From: Delphinus delphis
Lineage: Eukaryota; Chordata; Mammalia; Artiodactyla; Delphinidae
Assembly: GCF_949987515.2 (NCBI RefSeq)
Contig: NC_082698.1
Coordinates: forward strand, 32,826,070-32,890,069
Length of the DNA: 64,000 nt
Direction: 5' to 3'
Positions 45,943 through 57,817 of this stretch are shown piece by piece; position 1 is the first letter of the stretch; each line of letters begins with the position of its first letter. A model generated the notes under the pieces. The model had not been told where the DNA came from and searched no databases. It worked only from the letters and a program-made list of their open reading frames with translations. The translations under genes and the position numbers were made by a program.

Positions 45943-46570
45943 TGTCTACTATAGGGGAGCAAAATATGTCATTCCAAAATGTGTCTCTTTGGCAAGCAGA
46001 TTATTTAGAGCTGAAAACAATCAAGGCTCAAAAGACTAAAACAAACAAACAACAACAAAAACACACCTTTGATCTTTCCCCTAACTGCGTAAAAGAATTT
46101 AGATAGAGGACCTGTTCCAGGCAAGGAGCTATCACCATAGATCATTACAGTATGAACTAGGTATGAGATATTTATTGTAGGAACTATGGTTGTAGATAGG
46201 GAGGAACGGAGCAGTCTGTTAAAATTCCTCTCTATGTCCCACTGTTTCTGCATAGCCAAGCAAATTTTTTTTAATTAAATTTTTTTTCAAGCAAACATTT
46301 TTTTACTGAATATTTATTTTTACATCTTCATGTCAATTGCCTTCCTCCCCTTTGAAGTCCCAAACCACTTTTGTGTATCCCCTTTTGTCTTTAGCTGAAT
46401 ATGAGTGTTTCAGCCATTTTGGTGAGTTAGTTTTCCTGGGTCTCTCCCATGTATACACGTTATTAAACTTTTGTTTGATTATCTCCCGTTACGCTGTCTC
46501 ATGTCAATTTAATTCTTAGACCAGCCAGAAGAACCTAGACAGGTAGAGGATAATTTTTTCCTCCACAACA
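45943..46570 (+). mobile_element. ERV LTR, copy A of a local family
   Basis: It starts tgtctactataggggagcaa and ends ttttcctccacaaca. It shares aaaatgtgtctctttggca near the start, tgtcaattgccttcctcccc in the middle and agaccagccagaagaaccta near the end with the LTRs at 50049 and 57818. It contains an AT-rich insertion near 46265-46310. Confidence 0.7.
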
Positions 46571-47150
46571 CTACTCTCACTCCTTCCCACTCTGCTTCTG
46601 CATCCACCAGAATTGGAGAAGGCAGAGGAGGGACTAAAGAGAGAAAATAAAAACCTCTGTAGCAAAAGAGGCCCTGCAGAGTCTCTGTACTGCATAGATG
46701 CTGCACATCTCATCAGCCAGAACTTAGCACATCTAGGTGCAGGGGAGGATGGGAAATGTAGTCTCTATTCTGAATGACCACGCACCCAAGGTTAGGGGAT
46801 GTTTTCCAGCATAACATTTTCTAACCATCACCCTCAGCCCCTTCTGGGCTGCGGGTCCTCTCACCGGCAGGCAGCTGCCTATTAACGGTACCAATGAGAA
46901 GGCTTAAGTTCTGCTAAATTTGTGGAATCAAGTGCCTCACAGGAAATACAAACATCCTTGCTTGAGAAGCTTCCGCATCCCTCCTGTAGGGTACTTCTAC
47001 TACTCTGGGAATATTTTTACTCTTAATTTAGGCTTTAGGGAATGATGACATAAAAGTAGCAGGACCTCTTGGATTCCTCCTAGTTCTATGAATGTACCTA
47101 GCACCTATTTCCCTCAGCTTTAGGGCTTTATGCACAATCCCAAGACAACA
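46571..47150. other. Nothing recognised
   Basis: No coding unit or identifiable repeat. Confidence 0.4.
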
Positions 47151-47780
47151 CGGAAAGTTCCATTCAATATCCTGTGACCCAAGGTCCTGTAAGAAAATAT
47201 CAGATATGGAAATAAAGACCAGCCAAGTGAGAAAAGCAAAGGCTCTTTAGTCAGAGCTTGCCATAGCAAGGGAGTCAGCCATTGTCACTTGTGTTTTGGC
47301 AGAAACTCAAAGGCAGGCAGAGGAGTGGGAAAGCTTTTTAGGGGGAAAAAGGAAGACTTCAGGTATGCTCTAATTGAAGGATGTTGACACGAGGAAGCTG
47401 TAGGCTGCCTACCCAGAAGTAGAACGTCCTGTGTGACTAGTTAAGGGCAGATATTTGGTTTTCTCTGATAGCTCCTAAATTAGAATTTATCTTTCTCTGA
47501 TAGATTCCTAGTTGGATAAAAATTAGGAAAGTTGTCAGTTATTAAAATCAAGTTCTGGCCATTTGGGGCCGATTCTGACAGAGGTTATTGTTTAGCTTCC
47601 TGGATTGTCATCAGAGAAAGCAAACTGGCTTCTTGCAAGTCTGCCTTATAGCAGGCTGGCTTCTTACACTGCTTATTGTAGATAAGGGGTTGGTTTCCTG
47701 AGCAGATTGCTGCAGATCATTCTATTTTTATATATGGTCAGGCTGCTATCTGTATATTTGGTCCCTCAGTAGCAAGAAGT
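47150..47780 (-). mobile_element. ERV LTR-like block (antisense), tentative
   Basis: The text ggctctttagtcagagcttg, tctgatagctcctaaattag, tctgatagattcctagttgg has short internal repeats and LTR style. Orientation and family are uncertain. Confidence 0.4.
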
Positions 47781-47809
47781 AAGCTTGGTTTTGCTTTATC
47801 AACTATCGT

Positions 47810-47995
47810 AGTACCTCATATTTATACCATGTTTTACATGTTATAAAGTACATTAATATGTATCTCCAAGACTAATAAGTGTAAAAGGTCTGTGGGACAA
47901 TGTTATCTTCACTGTAAAGCTGAGAAATGTGCTCAGAAAGGTCAAATGACTTTCCACAATCACAAAGCTGTTAAGGAGATAAGTAGCATTGTAAG
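47810..47995 (-). repeat. MIR element (antisense), diverged
   Basis: Text catgttataaagtacattaa, gacaatgttatcttcactgt, caaatgactttccacaatca fits antisense MIR. Confidence 0.55.
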
Positions 47996-48009
47996 CAGAT
48001 AGGGTAAGG

Positions 48010-48570
48010 AGTCCCCAGAGAAAGAAAACCAGGCATGGCTTTCTTGACATAAGAGAAGCCATTTTGGGCCTAAGCCATTTTGTGATCTAAGGCTGGCCAC
48101 ACTGCTTGCCCTTGAACAGGTCCCAGTAATTAATGATCTTAAGGGAACAAAAGAATTCGAAAGCCAATGACTGTTATCAGGCAAGAGAAGAAACAATAGC
48201 AAAGATAATATATCAGTTGTAAAGACTCCCAGTTCTGTTTCAGTGGTAAAGATTAGCCTGAAGTCCTCAAACAACAGATCGGCTGGAACCTAAGGGATGA
48301 TGATGTTGACCTTTTCTGGCCCTGGTGACTTCAATCAACTAAAGCTTGGACTCTGTTGACCACCCAAGCTCCTTCAGTAATATGCATATACCCTTAGTTT
48401 GAAACTTCCCCAATTTTGCTATCTGGGGAGACACTGATTTGGGAAAGGTCCCCGGTGTTGTCCTTACTTCTTGCAAGTGATAAATCCTTCCTTCTCCTGC
48501 TCTTTGGCTTGGTTGTGTCTTTTGGCTCAACACCCACTAAGAGACAAACACTGTTTTTCAGTTAACAACA
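48010..48570 (+). mobile_element. ERV LTR, different family
   Basis: Text agccattttgggcctaagcc at the left and tgcaagtgataaatccttcc, tcttttggctcaacacccac at the right have the layout of an ERV LTR with R and U5. Boundaries are approximate. Confidence 0.5.
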
Positions 48571-49139
48571 TGGTGACCATTTTCCTAAGACTGTCTCAGT
48601 TCTTTTGTCCTGACATCCTATACAGTTAGCAGTCCCTTTTACTCTTAAAAGTACCCTGATTTGAACAATAAATCATCTGACTATATTATCCTACCCAGCT
48701 GGGACTTGAACACACGACCTCTGAGTTCCATAACCACTGCTCTGTTCACCAGGTTTTATTAACCCCAGCCTCCCTAGTCACAGTCTCTCCCACCTCCAGG
48801 CCTTTGCCAAGGCCACTGAGTAGACTCCAGTCCAGTGATTTGTATAAACAAAAGTTCTTTTGAAATCTGCCGCATTGCCCACTGGTTGATAAAGGTCAAT
48901 CACAAAAAGCTTCTATTAAGAGATAATTAGCAAAATGAAAATAGAAATGTGAAAATAAGACTTGGCATTTAGTAGTTTAATATCCCTAAAACAACCGTCT
49001 GCAGCAGCTTGAATGTTTGTAATAAATGGGAGGGAAGGAGGCTGTGCATTGGTGTCGATGTTTAACATCTCACTCAGGTCAAGCTTTACTAAACTGAGGC
49101 CTCTGGATTTTAAAATCTCATTGAATCCTTTAAAATAAC
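48571..49139. other. Nothing recognised
   Basis: Unique-looking sequence. Confidence 0.4.
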
Positions 49140-49147
49140 AAAAATTG

Positions 49148-49264
49148 GAAATTCCCTGGAGGTCCAGTGGTTAGGATTCTGTGCTTTCACTGCTTAGGGC
49201 CTGGGTTCAGTCCCTGGTCAGGGAACTAAGATCACACAAGTTGTGGGGTGGGGTCAAAAAAAAA
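49148..49264 (+). mobile_element. Short tRNA-Glu-type SINE, about 115 bases
   Basis: The head is aaattccctggaggtccag, the B-box ggttcagtcc and the tail poly-A. Target duplication aaaaattg (49140-49147; 49265-49272). It is much shorter than the other copies and lacks the repeated middle. Confidence 0.82.
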
Positions 49265-49272
49265 AAAAATTG

Positions 49273-50048
49273 TGTAAATGAACTGGTTACAAACTCATTC
49301 AAGATTATTTCCCTTTAACAGTACTTGGAGCGGAAAGTCAGCTAATTCAGTTAATTAATTCTTCCTTTCTTAAGCTGAATGTCTGATTGCCTTAAGCAAC
49401 CCTACAGAGAGGCTTTTTTCCCCTGGAACAAGAAGCTGGCTGCATAGTTTATGTTAATGCAAACCAGCAGGTGGCAAGCAACTGCTCTTTGGAATGAAGG
49501 CATTTGGCCACTTTGAGACTATTGTGATGCAATAGTGTCTGGATTTGAGAAAAAGGAACCGCTGAAGCAAGAAATAAATTGGTCACCCTGTGATACCTTT
49601 GTGCTCTTTGGGTTCTCCAGCCCGACAAAGCCCTCAGCCAACCTCCCTCTCCAAATTCTCCTCTCTGCTGTGATCCTTGAATTAGCAAGGATCCTTTAAA
49701 TTGGTGTTAAACCACCCCTACTCCCAAAACTTTTCATAAATCATTCAATGCAGAAATTATTCACAGCAGGACATGAACCTCTCTTGAGCTCAGCTTTAAT
49801 CTTACATCACTGTTGGAATTGCAAGAGACAATCTGGTCCATTCTCCTAATGTCTGGCAAGGAAGCTCGTAAAGGTGGTATGCGCATTCTATTGAGTTTAT
49901 CTGGGTCTCTATGGATGAGATGAGGGTCAGAGTTGGGATGTTCTGAAACTTCATTTGGGTGTCCCTTGTTTGGACCTTGGGACACATTTTCTTCTGGAAA
50001 CATACTTGTTTAAATGTTTACTGGGTTCTCAGGCCAGTTAAAAACCCG
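49273..50048. other. Nothing recognised
   Basis: No gene is seen; short open frames only. Confidence 0.4.
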
Positions 50049-50458
50049 TGTCACTGTTATAATTGTAGGAGGGCAAAATTTGCCACGCCAAAGACATGTG
50101 TCTCTTTAGCAGGTGGATTATTTTAGGCTGGTTATTTTTAAGTTAAAAGAAGCCTCAGGTAGTCTTTCTTTTTTACCTCCCCCTTAACTGCCTAAATTAA
50201 TTTAGATAAAGGGCCTGGTCCAGGAAGAGCACTCTCACCAGAGATATCTGCAAAGAATGTGGGCTGGGCGTGGTAGGGAAAACTTGGAGGGCCTACAGAC
50301 CAAAGTCCTTCCTGTGTCCATTGTCTCTGCAAAGCAGAGCAAACCTTTGTTTACGAAACATTTGTTTTCTCAGCTCCAGGTTAATTGCCTTCCTCCCCTC
50401 TGAAGTTCCAAACTCTTACCCACGTCTCTCAGATGGTGTCAATCAAAAACTAATGCAA

Positions 50459-50692
50459 GGACTTCCCCTGTGGTCCAGTGGCTAAGACTCTGCGCGCCTA
50501 ATGCAGGGGGCCCGGGTTCAATCCCTGGTCAGGGAACTAGATCCCACATGCTGCAACTAAGAGTTCACGTGCCACAACTAAAAAAAGATTCTGCGTGCCC
50601 CAACTAAAAGATCCCGCATGCCGCAACGAAGATCCCACACTCAGGAATCCCGCGTGCCACAACTAAGATCCAGTACAGCCAAATTAAACAAA
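50459..50692 (+). mobile_element. CHR-family SINE, ggtccag-head subtype
   Basis: The head is ggacttcccctgtggtccag, followed by several gatcccgcatgccgcaac-type modules. Target duplication caaaaactaatgca (50445-50458; 50693-50706). Confidence 0.9.
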
Positions 50693-51215
50693 AACAAAAA
50701 CTAATGCAGGTGGCTGCAACTAAGAAAAGATTTTATTTGGGTTCTTAAGAATTGCAATTCAGCAGATACAGATAGGGTAATCCCCAAAATGTCACCAAGT
50801 CCAACCTCGTACCTCTCCCCGCCTGAGACAGGCCAATGAATCGAGAGCCGAGCTGTTGGGGCAAGGAATAGCCACTTCATCCAGAAAGCCAGCAGACCAA
50901 GAACATGGTGGACCTAACGCCGTAAAGAACCATCTCACCCAGGTTTGGTTGCTAGTTTCTTTTATGGAACTAAGAGGGGGAGCTGAAAAGGTAGAGTAAA
51001 AAAGGCGATAAGTTGCTGTAAATATTTCCTGGTTCCGGCCAGACTCTGGAAAGTATGTGTTAAATTCTTCTTTCTGGCAGCCGTTCACAGGTGACCTGGT
51101 TAGGATGTTTCCTGTGAACTAAACAAAGGTATTTTAAGTTAAGGCTCAGGCATGGGAGGCAGAGTTCCTGGAGATGGGCCATTATGTGTACTTTAAGCTA
51201 TAGGCAACAACTCTA

Positions 51216-51569
51216 TTTTTTATTTATTTATTTTTTAAATTATTTTTGGTTGCGTTGGGTCTTTGTTGCTGCGCATGGGCTTTCTTTTAGTTGCGGCAAG
51301 CGGGGGCTACTCTTCGTTGTGGTGCGCAGGCTTCTCATTGCGGTGGCTTCTCTTGTTGCGTAGTACGGGCTCTAGGCGCACAGGCTCAGTAGTTGTGGCG
51401 TGTGGACTTCAGTAGTTGTGGCACGCAGGCTCTAGAGCACAGGCTCAGTAGTTGTGGGCACGGGCTTAGTTGCTCTGCAGCAGTGGGATCTTCCCGGACC
51501 AGGGCTCGAACCCGTGTCCCCTGAATTGGCAGGCGAATTCTTAACCACTGTGCCACCAAGGAAGCCCCT
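51216..51569 (-). mobile_element. CHR-family SINE, long form
   Basis: The head is at the right (ccaccaaggaagcccc). Target duplication ggcaacaactcta (51203-51215) and cgcaacaactctt (51571-51583). Confidence 0.9.
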
Positions 51570-52232
51570 ACGCAACAACTCTTTAGTGATTAACTTGTAG
51601 CAAAAGCAATAGAATACAAAGGTTAAAGTACAAGTAACAGATCCAGTATGGAGTCAGATTTGTTCTTACCTATCACAAAAAGAGTATTCTGGGGAAGAGA
51701 ATGAGTACGGGGCTTATAAAGACAAAAATCCACAAGGCTGTTAAAGTTGCTTGGTGATAATTGTGATTCTGACACAATTCAGAAAATATTTGTCCTTAAG
51801 TAATCACAAGTTGTTTAATGGTAGGGGTCCAATAAGTAGATAGACTGTCACAGTTATTTTAGGATAAGGGTCTGATAAGTATCTTGAGTTTCTAGCAGAT
51901 GTTCTGGATACTTTCATTAGGATAATAAGCAGTCAAAAGGTCAGATTCCTCCCAGGCTGAAACACGTGCATAGGTCACACTTCTTCAGTAGCCTTCCAGC
52001 TCCATTGTAGACGGCTCTTTTAACGATACTGACTCCATTTTGATTTTCCTTTCACTCTGCCATATAGGCTTCAATCGCCTAGTGTGTCCTTGGTCTCTTT
52101 TTTTTTTTTTGGTAGGGCCCCCATAAATGTGTGATGGAATTTGATTTTCTCCTGTTATTCTGTCTCATGTCAATTCTTAGACCAGCTGAAGAACCTAGAA
52201 AGGGTGGAAGGAAATTCTTCCCTTCCCCAACA

Positions 52233-54044
52233 CAATCCTTGAAGCAGCCCAGGCCCTCCTAAAACTTGAGTGCTGGGCCTGACACAGGTTCCTAAGCTTT
52301 TCTGAAAGCTAAGGCTTGAGGTCTATGGGGAACTTTAAATGAGCTAGGCTGTAGGGAAAGAGGCTTAGGCTGATGGAGGAGCCAAGATTGGGGCATCGCC
52401 AGGAGGCTTAGGGGAAGACTAGAAGAGAAGGTGTCTGTGGGGGAGCTTTGGCCATTGTGGATGGGAGATGGGGAGAAAGGGAGTTTTCAGGGATGGAAAG
52501 AGTCCATAATGAGCTCAAGGGAGGCCAGTGATGGAGGAGGAACAAAGGTTATTTTACAAGCAGTTCCTTCATAAATTAGGTAATCTGATAAGTTGTGAAA
52601 TGCCTGTATGAAATTGGGGTAGTGTTTTGGAAGGGGTTCTCTTTTTTATAGCAAAAGAGATGCCAGGAACTCCCCTACTCTCCTCTAGAGTAAATCACTG
52701 GATTACATCAGTGTATCAATTGAAGGCAGCCTTCTCACAAGATAGCTATGGGTCCCCAAGGTGGCTGATGCCAGATGCCAGTCTTCTACAGGTTGACTTC
52801 CCCCAGGAGGTGCCTGGATATGTGAGCTGAAAGCACTGAGCATCAGCTCTCTTGGAATCCCAGGTGTGGGGCATCCTCGGCTGAGCTGGGCTCTGCCTCC
52901 AGGACCTCCTGAAGTCTTGGTTGAGATCTGGAACACATTGACATCATGGCAGTGAGAGGCCAGCATGACCCCTTGGACTTTATAACACCTATTTTCAATG
53001 CTGATGCCCTTGACAGTGAAAAGCCATAGCTTGCTGGACTCACTAGATTCTGGGATGGTTTTAACATATAAATTTTATTATTGTTCAGGAATGGGGAGGC
53101 CAACAGATCAGGAGAGGATTGCTGATGAAATGATTATTACTCACAGTTCCCAAGAGGAGTGGGGGTGGCTTACCATAGTGGTGGGGAAGTACCAGCATTG
53201 GTTAGAAGAAAAATGAACTTGAGAAAAATATGGGCAAGAGGCTTTATTGTGGTTTCTGTGGAAAGAAATAGACAAGGCAGTGTAAGCAGGCTGAGGACTG
53301 GCTACTTGAATAATTTCAATGGTCTCTGGGTGTTCTGTAGTTGTCTAGTACTGGCCCTGGGGTGATTAGGGCAGGGGAATAGTGGCCCTGAGGATGAGAG
53401 CCTGATAGAGTAGGTGGGAGGGGGTAGGCTCTGGATTGGTTAGTTGGCATATGAAAAGTACTAATCCCAGCTAGTCTTTACTATCTCTAGGAATTGGCTA
53501 GCCCTTGGAGGGGCAGCCATCCAGGATCAGCAAGGTCCCAAGATGTCAAAGCATTGGAAATGAAAATAAAAAAGCATGATTAGAGTGTGGAAGCTACATG
53601 GGCTTCCTTTTTGGCTGAAGTGAGATGCCCCCACCCCTACTCACCACTCTCCGCCATGGTTCTTAGATAATTTAGGGTAGGAGATACTGTGCTTCTTGAT
53701 AGTAAGGCAGATGGGGCCTCAAGCAAATAATTAGAAAAGTGGTAGAGATGTGATCATGTTTGATCTCCAGATTTGTGAAGCATTCCATGCTAGTTATAGT
53801 AGGGAGAACTCAGTTGATTAGGCTCAAATATACAGAAGGAATTTTAAACAACTTCTATTTTAAAACGTCTCTGCAGCTCTCATTATCCTAATAAAATGAA
53901 AGCAAAAGGGAAATGGATGAATATTTAACTCAATTTAAAATGTATTAGCCTGGGCAGACATAGGGTTCTTTGGATAATTCTTCAGACGCTGCACGCTTTC
54001 AAAGATCTACAACTGATGGGGCTCAAACACTGCAATAAACATAT
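52233..54044. other. Nothing recognised
   Basis: No coding unit or clear repeat is seen in 1.8 kb. It is the longest stretch in this LTR-rich part without an identified element. Confidence 0.45.
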
Positions 54045-54190
54045 GAAGGCTATCAGAATATGCCATTCCAAAATATGTCTCTCTAGGATGTGGATTATCT
54101 TGAGCTAAAGGCCATTGAGAACCAGCATACAAGGAAGAGCTCTTTACTTCCCTTTAACTGCCTAAAAATAGAGTATAAATTTCTTCTTTT
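54045..54190 (+). mobile_element. ERV LTR 5' fragment, copy C of the local family
   Basis: Text atgccattccaaaatatgtc, ggatgtggattatcttgagc and cttccctttaactgcctaaa parallels the first 150 bases of copies A and B. The rest is lost or too diverged. Confidence 0.55.
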
Positions 54191-54759
54191 GTAAAGGAAA
54201 TCTACATTTGTATATATATTCCATATAAAGATGTCTCCATACCAGGAAGAGAGCGACTCCCAGAGACAACTCTTATTACCTGAGAGACTCTTATCTGCAT
54301 AACATCCGTCAGAAGCACAGCGAAGGAGTGATTAGCCCTAGCTCTCCCCTGAGTGAAGTAGCCCCCTACTCTACCACCAGTAGGACCCAGAAGCATGTAG
54401 AATAGTTGAGACACAACGCTTATTACAGGAAAAAACACCAAGAATGAAATGTGAAGGGAGAAGCAAGGCCAGATCTTGGAGAACAAAGGTGGGGCAGGTT
54501 GGGGAAGTGGTTCAGAACTCCATTTCTGAATGCAGGGGGAGCCCTGAGATGCTGTTTTCAGTCAGCCTTTGGGACATGCTTTAAGGATGTGTTTGATGGT
54601 TGACAGTGACTGATTAGGGCTAGACATGGCCAAACCCCTCAAAATCTTATTCTAGAAAAAATCTTCTAGAAAAATACTGTCAATAACAGAAAATGTGTAG
54701 TGATAGCAAGTTTTAATTGAAAACCTAAGGTCCAAGGCCTGGTAGAACTGGGCTGGAGG
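54191..54759. other. Nothing certain
   Basis: It may contain further eroded LTR sequence. No gene. Confidence 0.35.
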
Positions 54760-55290
54760 GAATTAACAGGAATAATAATCCCATCAGAATATTTATTGAG
54801 AGTTTACTAAACTTGACATACATAATTTCATTCAACCCTCAACCAAGTCTAAGAAGTAGTTATGATGATCTCCTTTTATAGATGGGAAATCGAGGCTTAA
54901 AACTATGAAAGACAAAATGTAGTGGACAATTAAGGATCTCGTTTTACCCAGGCTACTGCAATAGGGAGAAGGTTCATTAACACGGATGATCTCAATAAAG
55001 GGAAGGGGCCTGGAGTTTTATAGAAGCAGATAAATAAGGGAATGCCTCTTGGGAATCCTGGAAAGGGTGGAGATAGGTCTTGGAAGCTGCAAGGTCAGGT
55101 TGTCCTGTCTGAGATAGCCATTTCCTGGAATACAAAAAGGTGGAGGGATTTTGGAGTACCAAGAGATGGCGGGGGACTTCTTAACCCTCCATGTTTTCTC
55201 AGGGCTCAGGTAAAATTCAGTGCTCTCAAAGGTTGAGAAACATATTCAAAGTCAATCAGCCTGTAAGTGGCTCAGCTGGATTCAGACCCA
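54760..55290 (-). repeat. MIR element (antisense) split by an insertion
   Basis: The stretch 54775-54907 (gagtttactaaacttgacat, ccttttatagatgggaaatc) continues at 55228-55290 (caaagtcaatcagcctgtaa, gctggattcagacccagtct). The intervening 320 bases are a separate insert. Confidence 0.6.
54908..55227. mobile_element. Unidentified insert in MIR, possibly LTR
   Basis: Text ctgcaatagggagaaggttc, ctcaataaagggaaggggcc has LTR style. Candidate aaag flanks exist but are too short to prove insertion. Confidence 0.35.
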
Positions 55291-55347
55291 GTCTGACAGG
55301 TAAAATCTGTTCTCAATTTGTGGCCAGAACATCAGTTAATGTAAATA

Positions 55348-55386
55348 GAAAGAGAGAGAGGGAGAGAGAGAGAAAGAGAGAGAGAT
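55348..55386. repeat. (GA)n purine microsatellite
   Basis: About 38 bases of interrupted GA repeats. Confidence 0.93.
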
Positions 55387-56395
55387 TGAGTAGCATTCAG
55401 CCAGGAAAAGCCAGGCCAGGAAAGATTCCAGAGAGCAAGAAACAGCCCCAGTTATCCCATGAGCCTGGATGTTCTAATTAACTAGCTCTAGGATCAGTCT
55501 TTGAGGAATCCCACAAACCAGGGTCCAGGATGAGGGTCCCAGGTTGGGAAAGTGGGAACAAAGTCCCAGGCTTCCTATAGGCAAGAAGAACAATCAGAAA
55601 CTGTCCAAGACCCCGAGATGGAGGCTGTCTCCGTTCTCCTTTCACCTTAGATACTCCTCTGGGCTTGTGCAGACATTGGGGCATATATGCAGGGGCCAGA
55701 GAGAGGCCTCTTCCCCTTCCGAGGAGCTCTTCAGGTGATCCTCGCAGCTAACTGGCAGAGCAGCTAGGCTGCTTCACATTAATTAGCCATCATTCTCATG
55801 CACTCATTAAGCAAGTTCAAGGAACTGTATCGCTTTGTTGACTGAAGGGTAACATGAAAATGAGTTTTTTACACTTGTGCAGCTTAATAATCAAAAGTCA
55901 GAGAGGTAGTTCTGTGCTTTCTCACTTGCGGGGCCTCAGATAAACTTTCCCTAGGGCTGCTAAAGCCAGTACCGTCTCATTTAATACATACCGATTGAGC
56001 ACCTTCAGTGTGCTAGCCACACGGATGCAAGCTATTCAGTGATTAAAACAGAAAATGTCCTTCCTTTTCTGGTGCTTACAAGCTAATGAAAGAGATAATG
56101 AACACAATTAAATAAGTAAATTATGGAGAATGATAAAACATGATATGAGCTTTAGAGCAAGGTGAAGGGACTGGGAACTGCTGGGGGTGGGCTTTGCATT
56201 TTAGATAGGGTGTTTGGTTGAGAAGTACATGTGTGAGCCTTGCAGATGTAGGGGGAAGGATGCTTTGGACAGAGGGAGGTGCAAGTGTGTTAGGTGTGTT
56301 CACAGAACAGCAAAAAGGTCTGGTTGGCGCAAAGGAAGGAAGTATGAAATAAAATTCATATTTTCTAGCAAGACAAGAAAAATTTAAGCCTAAAA
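55387..56395. other. Mostly unrecognised
   Basis: The stretch 55975-56130 looks like the old caccttcagtgtgctagcca type repeat also near 39441. No gene. Confidence 0.4.
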
Positions 56396-56399
56396 TTTT

Positions 56400-56720
56400 T
56401 TTCTCTGCCCTTTCGCCTCCCCTCCCGCCTCTACTGTGCATTGTGTATCTGCATTATGCCTGGACCAAACCTCCCCCAACAGCAGAAATACCTGCTCAGC
56501 CATAAAGAACAACATTCTCCTAGCACCAACAGGACAACTTCTTAAAAGATAACATTCCTTCTTGATCTTATAAGGGGTCACGATGACCCACCACGTTGTA
56601 CTTACAGATCTGGGTGTGCAAACTATCTATGTCATTTAACATACAGCCCTCTGTCTCAAAAACCTGTATAACTGTGCTTTGACCTCTAATGGATGGATGG
56701 GTGGGACAAGTCTGAATTAT
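56400..56720 (+). mobile_element. ERV LTR-like element, copy 2 (opposite orientation to 36541)
   Basis: Reverse complement matches copy 1: aaaagataacattccttctt, cttataaggggtcacgatga, catacagccctctgtctcaa. It lies about 20 kb from copy 1. Confidence 0.6.
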
Positions 56721-57070
56721 GATGTAAAGTTTGAATTAGTGTTCCTAGAAGTTAGCAAAAATTGGGGAAATATTAAAATGCATCTTTACTCAATAATTCG
56801 ACAGTGAACAAAACCCTAGGAGGCAGAAATTATCTGTCTGCAGTTGAAAGGATAAAGGAGGAGGAATGTGGAAGAGGCAAAGAAGGCAATAATCCACCTG
56901 AATTATTACCAGGTGCACTAACATCCCCTCCTTTGGCTCCTGGGCTCACTAGGAAGCTCACTCCCAGTCTCTGGAACTGCCAGGCGTCATGGCCAAACCT
57001 GCTGGTGCGGGGAAGGTTGGGGGGAATGGGAGGTTGTGCCAGGAAGGCTTCTCAGAGGAGATGAAGTTTT
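56721..57070. other. Nothing recognised
   Basis: Unique-looking sequence with an incidental 86-codon frame. Confidence 0.4.
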
Positions 57071-57516
57071 TTTCTTTTTTTTTTTTTATAAATTTATTTA
57101 TTTATTTATTTTTGGTTGCATTGGGTCTTCATTGCTGTGCATGGGCTTTCTCTAGTTGCGGTGAGCAGGGGCTACTCTTTGTTGCAGTGTGCGGGCTTCT
57201 CATTGCGGTGGCTTCTCTTGTTGTGGAGCACAGGCTCTAGGCGCACGGGCTTCACTAGTTGTGGCACGTGGGCTCAGTAGTTGTGGCTCATGGGCTCTAG
57301 AGCACAGGCTCAGTAGTTGTGGCACACGGGCTTCACTAGTTGTGGCACGTGGGCTCAGTAGTTGTGGCTCATGGGCTCTAGAGCACAGGCTCAGTAGTTG
57401 TGGCCCACGGGCTTCATTGCTCCACGGCATGTGGGATCTTCCCGGACCAGGGCTCGAACCCGTGTCCCCTGCATTGGCAGGCGGATTCTTAACCACTACA
57501 CTACCAGGGAAGCCCT
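57071..57516 (-). mobile_element. CHR-family SINE with an 81-base tandem duplication
   Basis: The head is at the right (ctaccagggaagccc) and the tail at the left (ataaatttatttatttattt). The unit at 57244-57324 is repeated at 57325-57405 almost perfectly, so the element is about 445 bases instead of about 320-360. The resulting 126-133 codon open frames are artefacts. Confidence 0.92.
57244..57405. repeat. Two 81-base tandem units inside a SINE
   Basis: Each begins cacgggcttcactagttgtg and includes ggctcatgggctctagagca. A third partial start (cacgggcttca) follows at 57406. Confidence 0.93.
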
Positions 57517-57817
57517 CTTTTATTTTTTTGAGATATAATTCACCTACAGTGATATGCACCGAGTTTAAGTTATGGTTCATTGGGTTTTGACAGAAAAGGT
57601 GAAATTTTGACTTGAGTCTTGGAAGGCTAAGGGTCAGGAGTACAGAGCACGTGCAAAGCCACAGAGAGCTAAGAGGGCATTCAGTTCCTGGTGGTGGTAG
57701 TTTGTACCAAGAATAACATGTTGCTTAGGTACGACCAATAGATAAGGCTGGAGAAAAGTCCACACATGTACATGCAAGAACTAGAAACTAGTTTACAGTT
57801 CAGAGTTTTATTGCTAT
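57517..57817. other. Nothing recognised
   Basis: Short unique-looking stretch. Confidence 0.4.

Larger units (their letters stand above)
50441..52123 (-). mobile_element. Insert inside LTR copy B, probably antisense ERV sequence
   Basis: After removing two SINEs it is about 1.1 kb. Minus-strand AATAAAATCTTTTCTTAG (near 50730) looks like an LTR poly(A) region. The text gatactgactccattttgat is of retroviral-LTR style. No coding frame is preserved. Exact family and ends are not determined. Confidence 0.4.
50049..52232 (+). mobile_element. ERV LTR, copy B, split by an antisense element and two SINEs
   Basis: The left part (50049-50440) starts tgtcactgttataattgtag and shares catgtgtctctttagcagg and taattgccttcctcccctc with copy A. 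The right part (about 52124-52232) has tctgtctcatgtcaattct, agaccagctgaagaacctag and ends ttccccaaca. Between them, about 50441-52123, lies other sequence. Confidence 0.65.

Noticed and set aside
57189..57590. 126-133 codon frames with internal peptide repeats
   Set aside because: The repetition is the 81-base duplication of a SINE, not a repeat protein.
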